Shown one piece after another: positions 1 to 12,489 of a DNA stretch of 64,000 bases. A program made the position numbers and the translations under genes. Below the pieces are notes generated by a model. It was not told the origin of the DNA. It saw only the letters and a list, made by a program, of their open reading frames with translations, and made no database searches. Every line of letters starts with the position of its first letter. The stretch's first letter is position 1. The stretch comes from Smallanthus sonchifolius (Eukaryota; Streptophyta; Magnoliopsida; Asterales; Asteraceae), in assembly GCA_023525975.1 (NCBI GenBank), contig CM042018.1, forward strand, positions 104,772,001-104,836,000, read 5' to 3'.

Positions 1-166
1 TCTTCACAACACTAAACTTCACGGTTGAAGACTTTAGAACGATTCGTCCACTTGATGAACCGCCCCATTCTTCCACAGTAATAATTATAATTCATGCAGT
101 TACAAACCACACTATTAGAAAAACCATTTGTACACACATAAAAATAACTACAGAGCTCTACTTACC

Positions 167-922
167 TTTGTTATTCGATTTGTCAACAATGGTGGTTCTT
201 GTTAAGTAATTTGTTTAGAAACCTTCCTCTTCTACATTACAAAATTAAAAAACAAATTGTTAAAATAAAAGCCTAAAACAGACACCATATGCTTGGGAGT
301 TGGGACTTTATCATATCATACCTTAGTTGTATTATCATCATCATCAAGCTCGTCATCAACAATTCTGCGCACAAACTCTCTTGATCCTTGAATTAAATTC
401 AATAAAACATTTCTTTTAGTTATCTTAAGTAACAGGTCTAGAAAGATGGCATGATTATGAGATTAAAGTCGTACTAACGTGGAAAATGGATTTTATCAGG
501 GCTTCATCTTCTTCTTCAAGCTTTTCTTCCTGCTGCAAGAGATCAAGAAACAGTATAAACAATAATTTGTGGTATAATTTTGATGTTTATATCTATTATC
601 TAAATCAGAGCAAATGCCATACCTACAATGGAGTTGATCGCTGCAAGGCTTCAAGCATTGAGTCAACACTTACATGAGCATGCCTTGATTGCAAAACATA
701 TACATATTGCATCTTGAGATCCACACATTTGTAATAATAGAATAATAGATTAATATTTGTATTTGTGTGTATGATTAAAAAATTAACCTTCATGGACTTC
801 ATTTCATCGAGTGCAGAAAGGATATCCATTTCTCTTTTCAAATCAAGTGTTCGATTCTCCTTGGATTTCATTGCATCTCCCATTTCTTCAGCGTCTCTTT
901 TCCTTTTCTCCTCTTCACCCAC
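167..922 (-). pseudogene. YJU2: YJU2/CCDC94-type splicing factor, 3' exons only
   Basis: Five exon-like blocks are read on the minus strand: about 922-790 (KRKRDAEEMGDAMKS, then ENRTLD and DILSALDEMKSMK), 685-626 (SRHAHVSVDSMLEALQR), 546-480 (EEKLEEEDEALIKSIF), 392-323 (SREFVRRIVDDELDDDD) and 232-167 (starting KRKVSKQIT). This is the C-terminal coiled-coil half of the YJU2/CCDC94 (DUF572) family, which acts in the spliceosome at the first catalytic step. The N-terminal zinc-binding half is absent. The acceptor before SRHA reads tttgcaaTCAAGG where AG would be expected, and the last block has an in-frame TAA. Partial content and broken signals point to a captured, non-functional copy. Recognition rests on remembered family motifs, with no alignment run. 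Confidence 0.72.
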
Positions 923-2099
923 CTGAAATGATTAATAAGATAATATGAGTTAGAAACCATAAGCACCAGGGGCGTGTCAGGTTGACACACAAACACTTTT
1001 TTGTCTATTGTTAATAAATGATTATTGGGTTAATAATGATCATAAAAAACAATCATTATGTAAATATTCAAACAAATCGATTTAAAATTCAAATGTTCGA
1101 AAATAGACTTCTGTTCGAATAGACCAAAAAGAAATTAGTAAAGTATCATCAAACTCACAATTCTAAAATCAAACTGAACCAACAGAACAAACGATGATGC
1201 TTATGATATTAAACAGTTACACAAGTACCAATTCACGAATAATAATTTGTATCAAACAGATACAAACTAAATGCAACTATTCTTAATAAAATCCAAGTTT
1301 AGGGCCCTCAAATAGAGGGCTCACAGATTCAAATATCAAGTTAGAACTAACTCAACAAGTTATACATGATAACAATATCCAATATCCATAAGGCATCAAC
1401 AGATTCACAGAATAACTGAAAGAACAGAACAAATCAATATGGATTATTAAACAATTTTTGGAACAAACTCAAATACAACATTGTGGCGCCATGTAAAAAA
1501 AGTTTAACATGCTCTTTACTTAAAGTTAATGATAGCATTTATCAAATAAGTTCAAAATTTTGTAGTGTTTTATTGAATTTTTTTGGAGTTTAAAAAAATT
1601 TGTTAAAACTTTTAAGGATTTATCGAACTTGTGCTATTGAGGCACATTCTAAGAACCATTTAATGAACATAAATTTAATAGTGAAAGAAGATCAGATGCA
1701 CAAATATACACGATATTAGTGAAAGGAATAGCATAAATATGAAAATTAAGGACCATTTAGAGGATTATCTAATATCTTCACCTTCTAAACACCCAAAATC
1801 AACCTTACCTTAAACTATCTTGACAAATAAAAGCATACTGTGAATATGCGTTAAAGAGTTTGTCTATGCATTACAATTTGAACCAACAAAGTAATCAAAG
1901 GAAACTGAAATAGGCAGATAGCAATTTGCAAGCAATAGGCATATTAGAAACAAATACACAAACAATAGACCAATAGCGTAATATAAAAATTGAAATCGAT
2001 TGTGAATTGTGAGCAAAAGCAAGAAATGAGCAGAAGTAATACGGTTAATGGATTGTGACTTGTGAACCAAAGCAAGAAACAAATTGATTTCAGTGCCAA

Positions 2100-2760
2100 T
2101 CTGGGAAACGGGTATTACCTCTTGTAGTGATTGAAACTGCCATTGCAACACCTGTATCATTGGAAACATAATCACTTTGAGTAGAAAATCTATAGAATTG
2201 GGAGGTAAAACATCCTATAAAATTCAACTGAAATTGAATGGCAGTGGTAGGAACGATAATGGCGATGAAGTTGAATCTGGACAGCAAGAGCAACAACGAA
2301 TCCAACAATGTTTGGATCTGAAATGATTTCATCTCCATACTTACACACAGTATTAGGAAATACCTTTCGAGCAATGTCGGAAGCCAGGCTTGCGATTTCT
2401 ACATAAATATTTTCAATCACTAAATCATAAACAATGTATGATTTTACACACTTAATCGCTGAAAATAAGTTGCTAGAAAATACCTTAGAGCGGCTCCAGA
2501 TCGCTTTCCACCGAGATATCGGCAAGCCTGGGGAGGTATTGAGATTTGAAGAAGATTCCGGCACCGTTTTGCACAAGTATCATCTATTCTGTTCTTGGTA
2601 TTTGACAGTTAGAGTTTCAATTTTTCAAAGAAATTGAAAGGAAGAGCACATATTGAAGCTTGGAAAGAAAGAAAACTTACAGCAGGGATTCGAGAAGATG
2701 AAGCTCGAGCGGAATGAAAAACGAATTTCGTGAGGTGGAATAAGAATAGGGTTTAGGGTT
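2100..2760 (-). other. Possible captured leader and exons inside Helitron unit C
   Basis: On the minus strand this stretch holds open blocks ending in GT donors, for example EIASLASDIARK followed by gtatttcc (about 2412-2364) and a block ending ISRWKAIWSRSK before gtattttc (about 2485). Upstream lies a pyrimidine-rich, leader-like sequence. I do not recognise the protein. These could be exons of a second host gene placed between the Helitron 5' end and the YJU2 exons, or chance open frames. Confidence 0.25.
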
Positions 2761-2923
2761 TGCTCTCATTTGGAAGATAGAAATGGCAGATAAAAAAAAT
2801 GGGTTAAAACATTAAAATGGGGCGGGTCTAGGATCCGCGTGTTCTAGTTCGTTGATCAAACAGTTAGCCGGGAAAACATAGAATTTGAGCATGTGTTCTA
2901 AAAAACCTCTATTTATTAGTATT

Positions 2924-3324
2924 CTAGCTTAGACCCTGTGTAATACACAAAAATAAAAAACATCAATATTATTTATGTATTTTACAGGTGTAAAAATGTT
3001 TTACTGTATACAAAGGATATAAAACAAAATTCAAAATATATAAAAAATAATATATAATTGGGTTTCGGAAATACGTCAATTACTATTTAATCTAATTTGA
3101 TTTTCATTTACTATTTGATTGAAAATAAAAATTATATAATTAGATTTCAAAGTTTTTTTTATATTAAAGGATAATTTAAAATAAATATGTTTTATTAGTA
3201 TAAATAGTAATTTATTAAAAAATTTGTGTGCATTTAATAAGAGAGAGACAGGAAAATATTAATAAAATTGAATATGGTGACGACACATGGCATACAAAAA
3301 CCTTTATTTATTATATAGTATAGA
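2924..3324 (-). mobile_element. Short non-autonomous Helitron B (about 400 bp)
   Basis: On the minus strand it starts at 3324 with TCTATACTATATAATAAATA and ends at 2924 with CTAG. A small hairpin (GTGTATTACAC) lies about 13 bases before the end. The TC start, the subterminal hairpin and CTAG are Helitron hallmarks. The base beyond the 5' end is A as expected. The base after CTAG is A rather than T, so the 3' junction is imperfect and the unit abuts unit C. There is no coding capacity. Confidence 0.6.
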
Positions 3325-4274
3325 TATAGATACAAATGAGAAAAAAATATTATGTATGAGTAAAAAGAAAAAAAAATATTGATTGTTGCATAGGGTTTTT
3401 GTGAGTTTTTCTAGGTTTTTAAATTATACTTTTTATATATATATATATATATAATAACGGGAAATAATTATTAAGATTTATTTTGTCATTTCAATCCTGT
3501 TAATTTATCCATTATTAGTTCGAACGTTAGAAAAGAAAAAAAATTTAGTATTCATAAATTATTATCAATAATTTGACTATATCTGTCTCAACAAAGAAAC
3601 AAGATGATAAGGACATGTGAGGTTTATGACATCGATAGGTTGGACAAAGAAATTCGTTTTTGTAAATAACACGTGTTACGTATTTGTTTCAACCGAATCG
3701 AGGTTAATTTGGCATGAGGTGCATGCATCAAACATACTATACAACATTTCAAGTTGATTGATTAAGAATATGCCATGGTCCATGAATTTTGGTATACTTC
3801 TATTTAGTTACAATAATTGGTTTAAATAGTTCACTTACCAGCTTTCTAAAAGAATAAAAAATCACTTAGATCTTACTTAATCTGATACTCCTTGTTCATC
3901 TTCTTTTATCTACATGTCCATTAGGAGGTTTTGTGCCATCAAAACATGCATTAAGGGTAATTATTATTATTATTTTTTATCTATTTCTATTTGACTTTGA
4001 TGATATAACGTGTTTTGCAAACCTTGTGTATTAAAGATAGATCATAATATGACACGATGTTAAACACGATTAGTTAAAGAGAGTTCATACTGTGACACGT
4101 TGTTTGACATCATATAACAAGTTTATTTTAGAATAGGTATGATGTGAGAAGGAAAAATGTATGATACAGGTGAATTTGATTTGATTTAATACAACCTTAT
4201 CGTTTCTTTTACTTTTATTTATTCTTTATGATATTATCACATCCATTTGCATGATATATATATATATATATATA
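3325..4274. other. Gene-free AT-rich spacer
   Basis: No convincing coding sequence on either strand. It contains short (TA)n runs at about 3438-3453 and 4256-4273, the latter being the insertion site of Helitron A. Nothing else is recognised. Confidence 0.5.
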
Positions 4275-7140
4275 CTAGGTTATAGACCCATGTACTACAC
4301 GGACTTGTATAATAGAAATTATATATTTCTATAATGTGTAAAAAAATTACATAACTGAAGTATGTTTATTATGTACAACAATAAAAAATGAAAGAATTCA
4401 AAAATTTGTAAATACACAACAAGGTGTAAAGGGGAAAGATTAGCCTAGTTGTCAAGTCATTGATGGCATTCCTGCAATAATAGTTCAGAAAAGATTAGCT
4501 AAGAAATATTAGAGAAGCGAACAATATGTTGTAAAGTTGAAACCAAACAAACTAACAAATAAGACCAAACTGGTAATTTGATATGATTTTACTTTCAAAA
4601 TATAGTTCTCTCTTAGTAAGCATAGCTTTAGATAGGTTGAAGTGTATATTGAGAGTGCTAGTGTGTGTTGGGGTGGGTGGGGGTACCTTGTGAACACACC
4701 TGTGATCTCCCATAGCGTGAAGTAGTATAATGATCACAGAAAAATGGGCAATGAGAAGGGTTCATTAAAGTTCACTGAATCTTTACCTTGCATCAATTTG
4801 AAAAACCTGTTTAAGGCAATCCAACGCCTTTGTTGAATTTGAAAAGTCTTGATAAAAATAAGCATCCACCCTTCAGCACAATTGTCTACCTACTTACAGG
4901 GTGTAAAAGGAAAGAGTGACAATTCAAACACTATGATATCTGTTATTATTTATTAAAACAAACCATATAAACTCAGGAGAGGATTCCAGGTCACCGTCAA
5001 ATTGTAGTTAGGGAGAAAGAAATAAAGTGATTCAGCATCTCCTGCGCTAAATGACCCCATGCCTCAAGAAACTTTTCATCAATTTGAATTGCTTTTTTTG
5101 TATTCGTCAACTGATGACAGTGTCAGACCCCTGTAAAATCATGTCTTAGTCAGCATAGTTGTATATAATACAATGTAAAAAAGTAAAGATTCACTTCCAT
5201 GCACTAACCAAGTATGTGTAAGCTGATCCTTAGCAAGTTTTACACATGCAGACGATGTCCTCTATGGCATCATAGAAATCCTTGAGCTTAAAACTGACAA
5301 CTCCTGCATCAGATTTAATGACACGGGTTGACAATGAAAACTGAACAAATTAATTTTTTTTTGGTGATGATATAGAGTAACAAATTATTATTTTTTTGTG
5401 TAAAAAGGTCTAGTTTTTTTAGCTATCTACAGATTGAACTTTTTATATATACTTAATGAGTCGATAATGAATCTGTTTTAGGCTATGAATCTTCCTAGCA
5501 CAAAGAATCAAACAACTATTAATGTTTTCTAGAAGACTTTGTACCCATATCTGAGTTTGTGTTGCCATATGTATGACAATGCCAACTGGAATCACTTCTT
5601 TCGTATATCTCGTGTCTTGAACAACTGTATTATGTAACATTAATTAAATCACTTTGTGAAGCAAATATTCAACATAGATCAAAAATCCTTACAGAAACAA
5701 CTACCAAGTGGAGAATAACTATCATTATTTTTACTTACTTATCGGAAGTATTTCAAAAACATACATGATATTAAGCTTACCGTAATTATCACTCAATACC
5801 TTGGAGTTGCATAATTAGTCATGAAAAAACCAAGTAGACCTTTGAAACAGACAAATGTGGCAATTTTTGATCAAATTTTTTACTTCGTCATTAAATTTAG
5901 ATAAAAAAAAAGTTCTGTTAAAAACACTTGTGGTTCAACCAACCTGTTTCACCAAGAACCTATATTAATCCGTTACCCGGACAGACAATTTTAGCACCCT
6001 CTAATAACTGTGTATAAAAAAGTGAAATTTATCAAAACCAAGAATGTTTTTAGAAAGTCTTGTTTCTGCATCTCATCACTTGTTGGTATTTCATATTCGC
6101 CATCGCGTGAAAAATATATTCATTAAATCATCGTAAATTGAAAGAAAGAAATTACCTTGTTAGTATTCCTAAATCACCAAATTGGCTTCTGTCCCCATCT
6201 AAATCTCCACTTCTCAGTGCACCTCTCTGTATCCTCAATCTCTTCTCCTGCCTACAGTTAAAAGACATACAAGAATAAAACATAACCAGAAAAGCAATAA
6301 TAAACCCTAACTTTACTTCAATAGAATCAAGAGGTGCAAGAATATGGTGAGACACCTGTGGCGGCCACAAAGATGTCTCAGTTATATGTATCCCATTCAT
6401 GCCTGATAACTCGAAGATGAGTAAGCAATTAGTAGTAATAGCCAGAAATGGCTTGCAATTTACACACACCCTAAAATAGTAACTTAAGAGAATAGTAGCA
6501 ATACATTAAACCAAAATATTGTACCGAAATAGTGAAGTTTAGGCTTTTGTTAATCCTAATATCAATTACAACAAATGTAATTACAACAAATGCAATCAGA
6601 CGTATAAGAAATTTAATATTGAAATCAAGAGGGGCACATATCAAGTGTACTGTCATCGTGGGAACTTAAAAGAGAAAAAACGAAACCCTAATTTGGCGTA
6701 CCTAGTTCATGAATCCGAAACGAATCGAAGGTTAATGATTCTTATTTGAAAAATATTTAGATTTAAAGAATCTCATACCATCAACGTAAAATCCACATTA
6801 GAGCCGATAAAACCCGTCAACGCTGCCACCGGAGGAAGTTAACCTCTGGATTTGTCGATGAAGAACATAGAATATTTAGGAACTTCGGTGAGAGAACCTC
6901 TAGAGAAGACGTCTTTGCGAGATTCCTGCTGAAGATCGAGGAGCGGCCGGAGAGTTGTGAGATGGAATTCGTGAAAAGAAAAAATGAAATTAGGGTTAGT
7001 AAGTCAGGAGCTAAACGGGTTGGAGACGGGTATTAGAAAGATCCGCGTGTAGATTAGAGAATGAAAGTTTAGGCGGGAAAACACAAATCTATAAGACCTG
7101 AACGACTGTCAAAAAACCTTTATTTATTAAGTAGAATAGA
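4275..7140 (-). mobile_element. Helitron A, non-autonomous, 2.9 kb
   Basis: The minus strand starts at 7140 with TCTATTCTACTTAATAAATA and ends at 4275 with CTAG. It is preceded by the near-perfect hairpin CCGTGTAGTACATGGG. Flanking bases are A on the 5' side and T on the 3' side, the classic A|T Helitron target, here inside a (TA)n run. No Rep/helicase or RPA domain is visible. Short open blocks occur (about 6469-6152 and 5640-5443, minus) but I recognise none. The 5' 250 bp resemble unit C, so the two are family members with different interiors. Confidence 0.75.
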
Positions 7141-7145
7141 TATAT

Positions 7146-7702
7146 GGGAAGAATTATAAGAAAACTAATTGTTCATGAGAAAATCAAAAAAACTATTTAT
7201 TAAAGGTAAAAAAAATAATAAAAAAAATCATAAATCAAAAACTAAAAAACCGCTTCGGAGACCTTGTTCCCCACGTCGTCCTCTTTCAAAAAAAAACTCA
7301 GCATTTTGCTACATATGTGTAGCATAGTTAGCTTTTAGGGGTGGTTTTTTGGGTTTAGTTTAGCTTTTAGGTTAGGTTTTTGGGGGGGTGGGGTGGGAGG
7401 TTTAGGTTTTTCGGGGGGTGGGGGGTTTAGGTTTTTAGGGGGTGGGTGGGGGTGGGTACGGTGGGTTTAGGTTTTTGGGGGGTGGGGTGGGGGTTTAGGT
7501 TTTTCGGGGGGTGGGGGGTTTAGGTTTTTAGGGGGTGGGTGGGGGTGGGTGCGGTGAGTTTAGGTTTTTGGGTGGGGGTGGGGTGGGGGCTTTAGGTTTT
7601 TGGGTGGGAGTTAGGCTTTTGGGTGTACTACACATATACAACACCTTTAATGAGCAGTTTTTTTGGTTTTCTCATGAAAATGAGTTTTCTAGTGAACTCA
7701 CC
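7146..7702. mobile_element. Foldback MITE with G-rich core (MITE 1)
   Basis: The first about 60 bp (7146-7206, GGGAAGAATTATAAGAAAAC onward) match the reverse complement of the last about 60 bp (7702-7644, GGTGAGTTCACTAGAAAAC onward). Shared blocks include TTCATGAGAAAA and ATTAAAGG. The right end runs into a (TA)n tract (7703-7721); the left end abuts Helitron A. There is no coding capacity. The core is the G-rich tract listed separately. Confidence 0.75.
7381..7615 (+). repeat. G-rich telomere-like tract
   Basis: Repeated variants of TTTAGGTTTTTGGGGGG alternate with GGGTGGGTGGGGGTGGG. Runs of 3-7 G are closely spaced, so G-quadruplex formation on the plus strand is plausible. It recalls the plant telomere repeat TTTAGGG but is not a clean array. 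A related tract forms the core of MITE 2. Confidence 0.8.
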
Positions 7703-7721
7703 TATATATATATATATATAA

Positions 7722-8395
7722 TATCATCAGGGGAAAATAGGTAAATTGCATCCCCCTAAACCAAATGTCTGAACTTTTCTCGCGTGTTCCCCATAAAGTC
7801 TGAGACTTTCTACTTACTCTGTTGAACGAGTTTTTCATTTCAAAAACCCATCCATCTTCGTTCTACTCGTTCATCAACCTCTTCACCTGTCCACGATTTT
7901 CAAGCGATCAACATGTCCACGATTTTCGAGTGATCAACTTGTTTCAGTCAACTTAAAAAAAGGTTTGTTCTTCATATCTCCAATTTTTGTTACTGAAAAC
8001 CCTAGTTCAATCATATCTCCAATTTTTGTTACTGAATACCCTAGTTCGATTAGACAAGAGACGAGTATAGTTGGGGGGTTTCTAAGAAATCTAATATCTA
8101 ACAGACTCCAACTTTAGTTTTTGAAAACCCTAATTTTTTCAATCTTCTACTCGACTATAATTGGGGGTTCCTTAGAAACATAGTTTTCGGATTTTTTTTA
8201 AGATCAAAGCTTACAATTTTTTAATTGAAAAACCCCAATTTGTTATTTTTTTATAAGAAACATAATATTAAGTTGTTATTTTTTTTACTAATATTAAGTT
8301 GAATGGTATAAAATCAAGTAATAGCATTTATTTAATATTAAATATATCAGTTTTTATTTTTTTGCTATGAATTTCAATTGAATTTTATTTTTACA
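7722..8395 (+). other. Leader and first-intron region of the Ulp1-like gene
   Basis: No coding exon is recognised. The stretch is pyrimidine-rich at 7840-7930 and has a near-duplicate of about 45 bp (around 7970-8045, sharing CATATCTCCAATTTTTGTTA). It ends in a clear acceptor (tttttacag) at 8395. It is consistent with 5' UTR plus intron of the downstream gene, or with the left terminal region of the MULE. Confidence 0.35.
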
Positions 8396-10073
8396 GCAAG
8401 AAAGAGTAGTAGACTAGTAAAGAGAAAGGCTTTTAATTTTACAAATAAGCCAGAAAATGCTATCTTGTTAGATGGAGAAGAAGAAATATCCATTGTTCCA
8501 GGTTAGATGAAAGTATATTCTTAAATATTGATTTTTATTTTTAACCTTAATATATAAAATGTTAAATGGCTAATCTAATTCATTTTGCATTGAAAAAAAT
8601 ACAGATTCAAAGAGTACCGATCCTGATGAAATAATTATATCTACACTGAAAAAAACCAAGAGAAGGAAATTATTTAATGACTCAAGTGAAGAGGTTAAAA
8701 AACAGAAGGATCATCCGAAAGGTATTAAACACGTGTAAAAGATATGTTAGAATGTGTAAGACTGTTTTAGCGATGTAATTTTAAAAGAAAGTTTAACATA
8801 TGTGTAAATGATATGATATGATATGATATGATGTGTAAGAAAGGGGTAAAAAAGGTTTCTGGTAGATATAAGAAAAAAATTTAAAACATATGTAAATGAT
8901 ATTCTAGAATGTGTAATACCGTTTTACCGGCGTCTAAAAGACTTTAACATATGTGTATTTGATATGATGTGTAAGAAAGTTTTACATGTGTGTAAAATAC
9001 TTTACCACATGTGTAAATGATCAGATAGAATGTGTAAGACAGTTTTAGATATGTTTAAAAGATTTTACTAACCTTACCACATGTGTAAATGATATGTCAG
9101 AATGTGTAAGAAAGTTTTACAGGTGTGTAAAAGACTTTACCACATGTGTAAATGATCTGATAGAATGTGTAAGACAGTTTTACATGTGTTTAAAATACTT
9201 TACCAACTTTACCCACATGTGTAAATGATACGATAGAATGTGTAAGATAGTTTTACACGTGTGTAAAACACCTTACCACATGTGTAAATGATATGATGAT
9301 TTTAATGCAGGTAGTCAGTTTCAGTTGAAAGATAGCAAGAAGAAAAAATAAGAAGAAAAAAAGATCTCTTAAAGAAGGAGCTATAGATGAGAGCTTGGAA
9401 AGAGGTGATGAAAAAAAGGTTGCAAAAAATTTACTCAGAGTGAACAAAAAAGGAAAGGCTAGAAAAAAAATGGTTAGGAATAAGGAACCGATCATCACCA
9501 CATCAGTTGAGCTTAGCAATCAAACTACTCAAACCGAAACATAAAGAGGCTGTTATTAGATTGGGGTTCGGAAAGTTGTTGTCCTTTAAAGTTGAAAAAA
9601 TTCCGGCAAAACTTGGGCATTACGTCGTAGATCATTTTGACAATCATATAATGAAGATAAATGTCGGGAATGGTAACATAAGTGTGGATCCTGAGGCAGT
9701 GCATCGACTATTAGGGATACCAAACAAGGGGATAGATTTAAAAACCATTAATCCTGTTAAAAGGCTAACGAGAAATGCTGCTAGTTGGAGAGCACTACAC
9801 AAAAAAGGATTAATTAGTTCACCAGCCCTAGTGAAAAGAATAGCAACTTCAAATGATGATGACGATGTGCTTTTCGAAATTGATTTCATAATTCTGTTCC
9901 TTACAACCATCGTTGATTGTGACAAGAATGGAAGATGTAAGACAGAAATTCTGAATCTGATATCTGCTCAAAAGTTGGATTTCAAACAAGTTAACTGGTG
10001 TAAGTTTATTGCGGATAAAATCAAACTCTGCAAAGACAACCGGGACCGAGCAAATCCTAAATCTTACTTCAAT
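8396..10073 (+). pseudogene. Ulp1-like MULE gene, N-terminal exons
   Basis: Exon blocks lie at 8396-8498 (ARKSSRLVKRKAFNFTNK), 8605-8721 (TLKKTKRRKLFND, basic and NLS-like) and 9309-10073. The last contains a conserved N-terminal domain with KHKEAVIRLGFGKLLSFKV, AKLGHYVVDHFD and AVHRLLGIPNKGID. I associate that module with Ulp1-bearing plant MULE proteins, where it precedes the protease. The start of the third exon (9309-9540) is lysine-rich and has stops in all frames, so at least one frameshift is present. Translation stops where E1 is inserted (TSD TCAAT, 10069-10073) and resumes at 20123. No initiator ATG is assigned. It would be a nuclear protein; its function in transposition is not established. 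Confidence 0.6.
8740..9300. repeat. Intronic minisatellite with CACATGTGTAAATGAT units
   Basis: Degenerate tandem units of about 60-75 bp lie in an intron of the Ulp1-like gene. CACATGTGTAAATGAT recurs near 9008, 9078, 9141, 9214 and 9278, each followed by a block like AGAATGTGTAAGACAGTTTT. A short (ATGAT)n run is at 8810-8835. The units contain the half-palindrome that recurs across the MULE. Confidence 0.75.
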
Positions 10074-10122
10074 TGTAAGGCCCCAAACCCAGGAGGCCTC
10101 ACTTGTTGGGTTTACTCATTCA

Positions 10123-12350
10123 CAAACAGTTCTTAAACTTAAATATCAAATAACGCAGCAATAATTTTCATTTCAAACATAACATTGTTCAACGTTCGGA
10201 AGCGTAACATTGTCTTAAACATAAAACATAACATAAAAAAACATAATGGGAAACCAGTCTTCATATCATTCGGGTAACTCATCAAGCCGCCCAGCATCAC
10301 CGTCCATCATCATAACCTGCCCTTAACGTGAATGTGCACACTAAAAAGTCAGCAACGCTGTGAATTCTAGCTTTACATAAAACTTTAACATGGTCATTTT
10401 GCCAAATACATAACATTCATTTATTTAACAAAAGCATACGTAAATCATGCAATAACTTAACATCATCAAAACATCATAACATAGCATCATATCATAAGTC
10501 ATCATGAACCGAATCTGCGTCTTCTCGTAACTGTCAATTCCATACATCGTATTCTGACGGAAGAACCTAAGGCTCGTTACCTCTAGGCCATCCGTCAACC
10601 AGGTCTCCTAAGGCTAGTTACCTTAAAGCAGACCAAACATCGTCTTAGGCACTGTTCCCTCGCGGGGAATAGTTCCTCTCGTAAGGGATCCCGGTAATCC
10701 CATGGGTGACTGTCGTCACCCTATCCTCAACCAGTTGTACAACCGTTAGCCAACCACAAAGGCCCCCGTATGGGTAATGCCCATACATACATACCCTAGC
10801 TCCCGTAGGAACTCATGACAGATTCGTTCATTTCTTGACTTTCATAAAAACCTTTACCTCGTTTTAGTTAAAGCATTCGTACGTTTTATTAAATAATATT
10901 TCATTCGTAAATCTTTCGTAAACTTTATTTGGCAAACATTTCATTAACTCGTTTCATCTTCCCCTTTCGGAAGCATCATTTCGTAAACAATTCATTAACA
11001 TATTTCAACTTCCCTTTTCGGAAACATTGTTTCATAATCATTTCATTAACACCTTTTAACTTCCCCTTTCGGAAGCATCGTTCATAAACCTCGTTTTGTA
11101 AACATCATTTCATAAACCTCGTTTTATATGTATGCATACCAGCCCAAAACATTACTAAAACATTTAAAATAGGGCTCTAGAACTCACCTGATAAGCTAGT
11201 CTCGGTTGTCCTAAACAAAGGCCTAACAACGTATTCATTTCAAACAGTTCTTAAACTTAAATATCAAATAACGCAGCGAAAAATTTCATTTCAAACATAA
11301 CATAACATTGTTCAACGTTCGGAAGCGTAACATTGTCTTAAACATAAAACATAACATAAAAAAACATAATGGGAAGCCAGTCTTCATATCATCCGGGTAA
11401 CTCATCAAGCCGCCCAGCATCACCGTCCATCATCATAACATGCCCTTAACGTGAATGTGCACACTAAAAAGTTAGCTACGCTGTGAATTCTAGCTTTACA
11501 TAAAACTTTAACATGGTCATTTTGCCAAAAACATAACATTCATTTATTTAACAAAAGCGTACGTAAATCATGCAATAACTTAACATCATCAAAACATCAT
11601 AACATAGCATCATATCATAAGTCATCATGAACCGAATCTGTGCCTTCTCGTAACCGTCAATTCCATACATCGTATTCTGACGGAAGAACCTAAGGCTCAT
11701 TACCTCTAGGCCATCCGTCAACCAGGTCTCCTAAGGCTAGTTACCTTAAGGCAGACCAAACATCGTCTTAGGCACTGTTCCCTCGCGGGGAATAGTTCCT
11801 CCCGTAAGGGATCCCGGTAATCCCATGGTTGACCGTCGTCACCCTATCCTCAACCAGTTGTACAACCGTTAGCCAACCACAAAGGCCCCCGTATGGGTAA
11901 TGCCAATACATACATATATACCCTAGCTCCCGTAGGAACTCGTGGCAGATTCGTTCATTTCATGACTTTCATAAAAACCTTTACCTCGTTTTAGTTAAAC
12001 CATTCGTACGTTTTATTAAATAATATTTCATTCGTAAATCTTTCATAAACTTTATTTGGCAAACATTTCATTAACTCGTTTCATCTTCCCCTTTCGGAAG
12101 CATCGTTTCGTAAATAATTCATTAACATATTTCAACTTCCCCTTCAGAAACATCGTTTCATAATCATTTCATTAACACCTTTTAACTTCCCCTTTCGGAA
12201 GCATCGTTCATAAACCTCGTTTTGTAAACATTATTTCATAAACCTCGTTTTATATGTATGCACACCAGCCCAAAACATTATTAAAACATTTAAAAGAGGG
12301 CTCTAGAACTCACCTGATAAGCTAGTCTCGGTTGTCCTAAACAAAGGCCT
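10123..12350. repeat. 1.1-kb direct tandem duplication inside the E1 3' LTR
   Basis: The copy starting CAAACAGTTCTTAAACTT at 10123 is repeated from 11241, a period of 1118 bp, with only scattered differences. The two copies contain the same succession of motifs (GGAAGCGTAACATTGTC, CTAGGCCATCCGTCAACC, CCTCGCGGGGAATAGT). The 5' LTR has one copy, so the duplication arose after insertion. Confidence 0.92.
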
Positions 12351-12489
12351 AAAAACGTCACGTACGATCTGAATTAGGTAGATAAATACACATTAGACCC
12401 AACCCCGACTCTAACAGTTTACTCGTTCTGTTTCAGGCGAATAGACTGACTTCACTAACCAATAATATATACCCATAGACCTTATGCCT

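Larger units (their letters stand above)
1..2923 (-). mobile_element. Helitron-like unit C (5' part, continues left of window)
   Basis: Read on the minus strand, the unit begins near 2920 with AATACTAATAAATAGAGG, which matches the start of Helitron A at 7140 except for the first few bases. The next 250 bp also resemble Helitron A, sharing the blocks GTTTTCCCG and ACACGCGGATC. No CTRR end with a hairpin is seen before position 1, so the 3' end lies outside. The interior holds exons of a host gene in the same orientation as the element, the usual arrangement for Helitron gene capture. The terminal TC is not clean, perhaps because unit B sits directly against it. Element class is inferred from ends only; no Rep/helicase is present. 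Confidence 0.5.

Noticed and set aside
7381..7615. Interstitial telomere
   Set aside because: The repeat is irregular, G runs vary, and the tract is the core of a foldback MITE.
7722..7760. Left TIR of the composite MULE (GGGGAAAATAGGTAAATTGC)
   Set aside because: It looks like a MULE end but has no convincing inverted partner at 51250-51316, so I did not call it.
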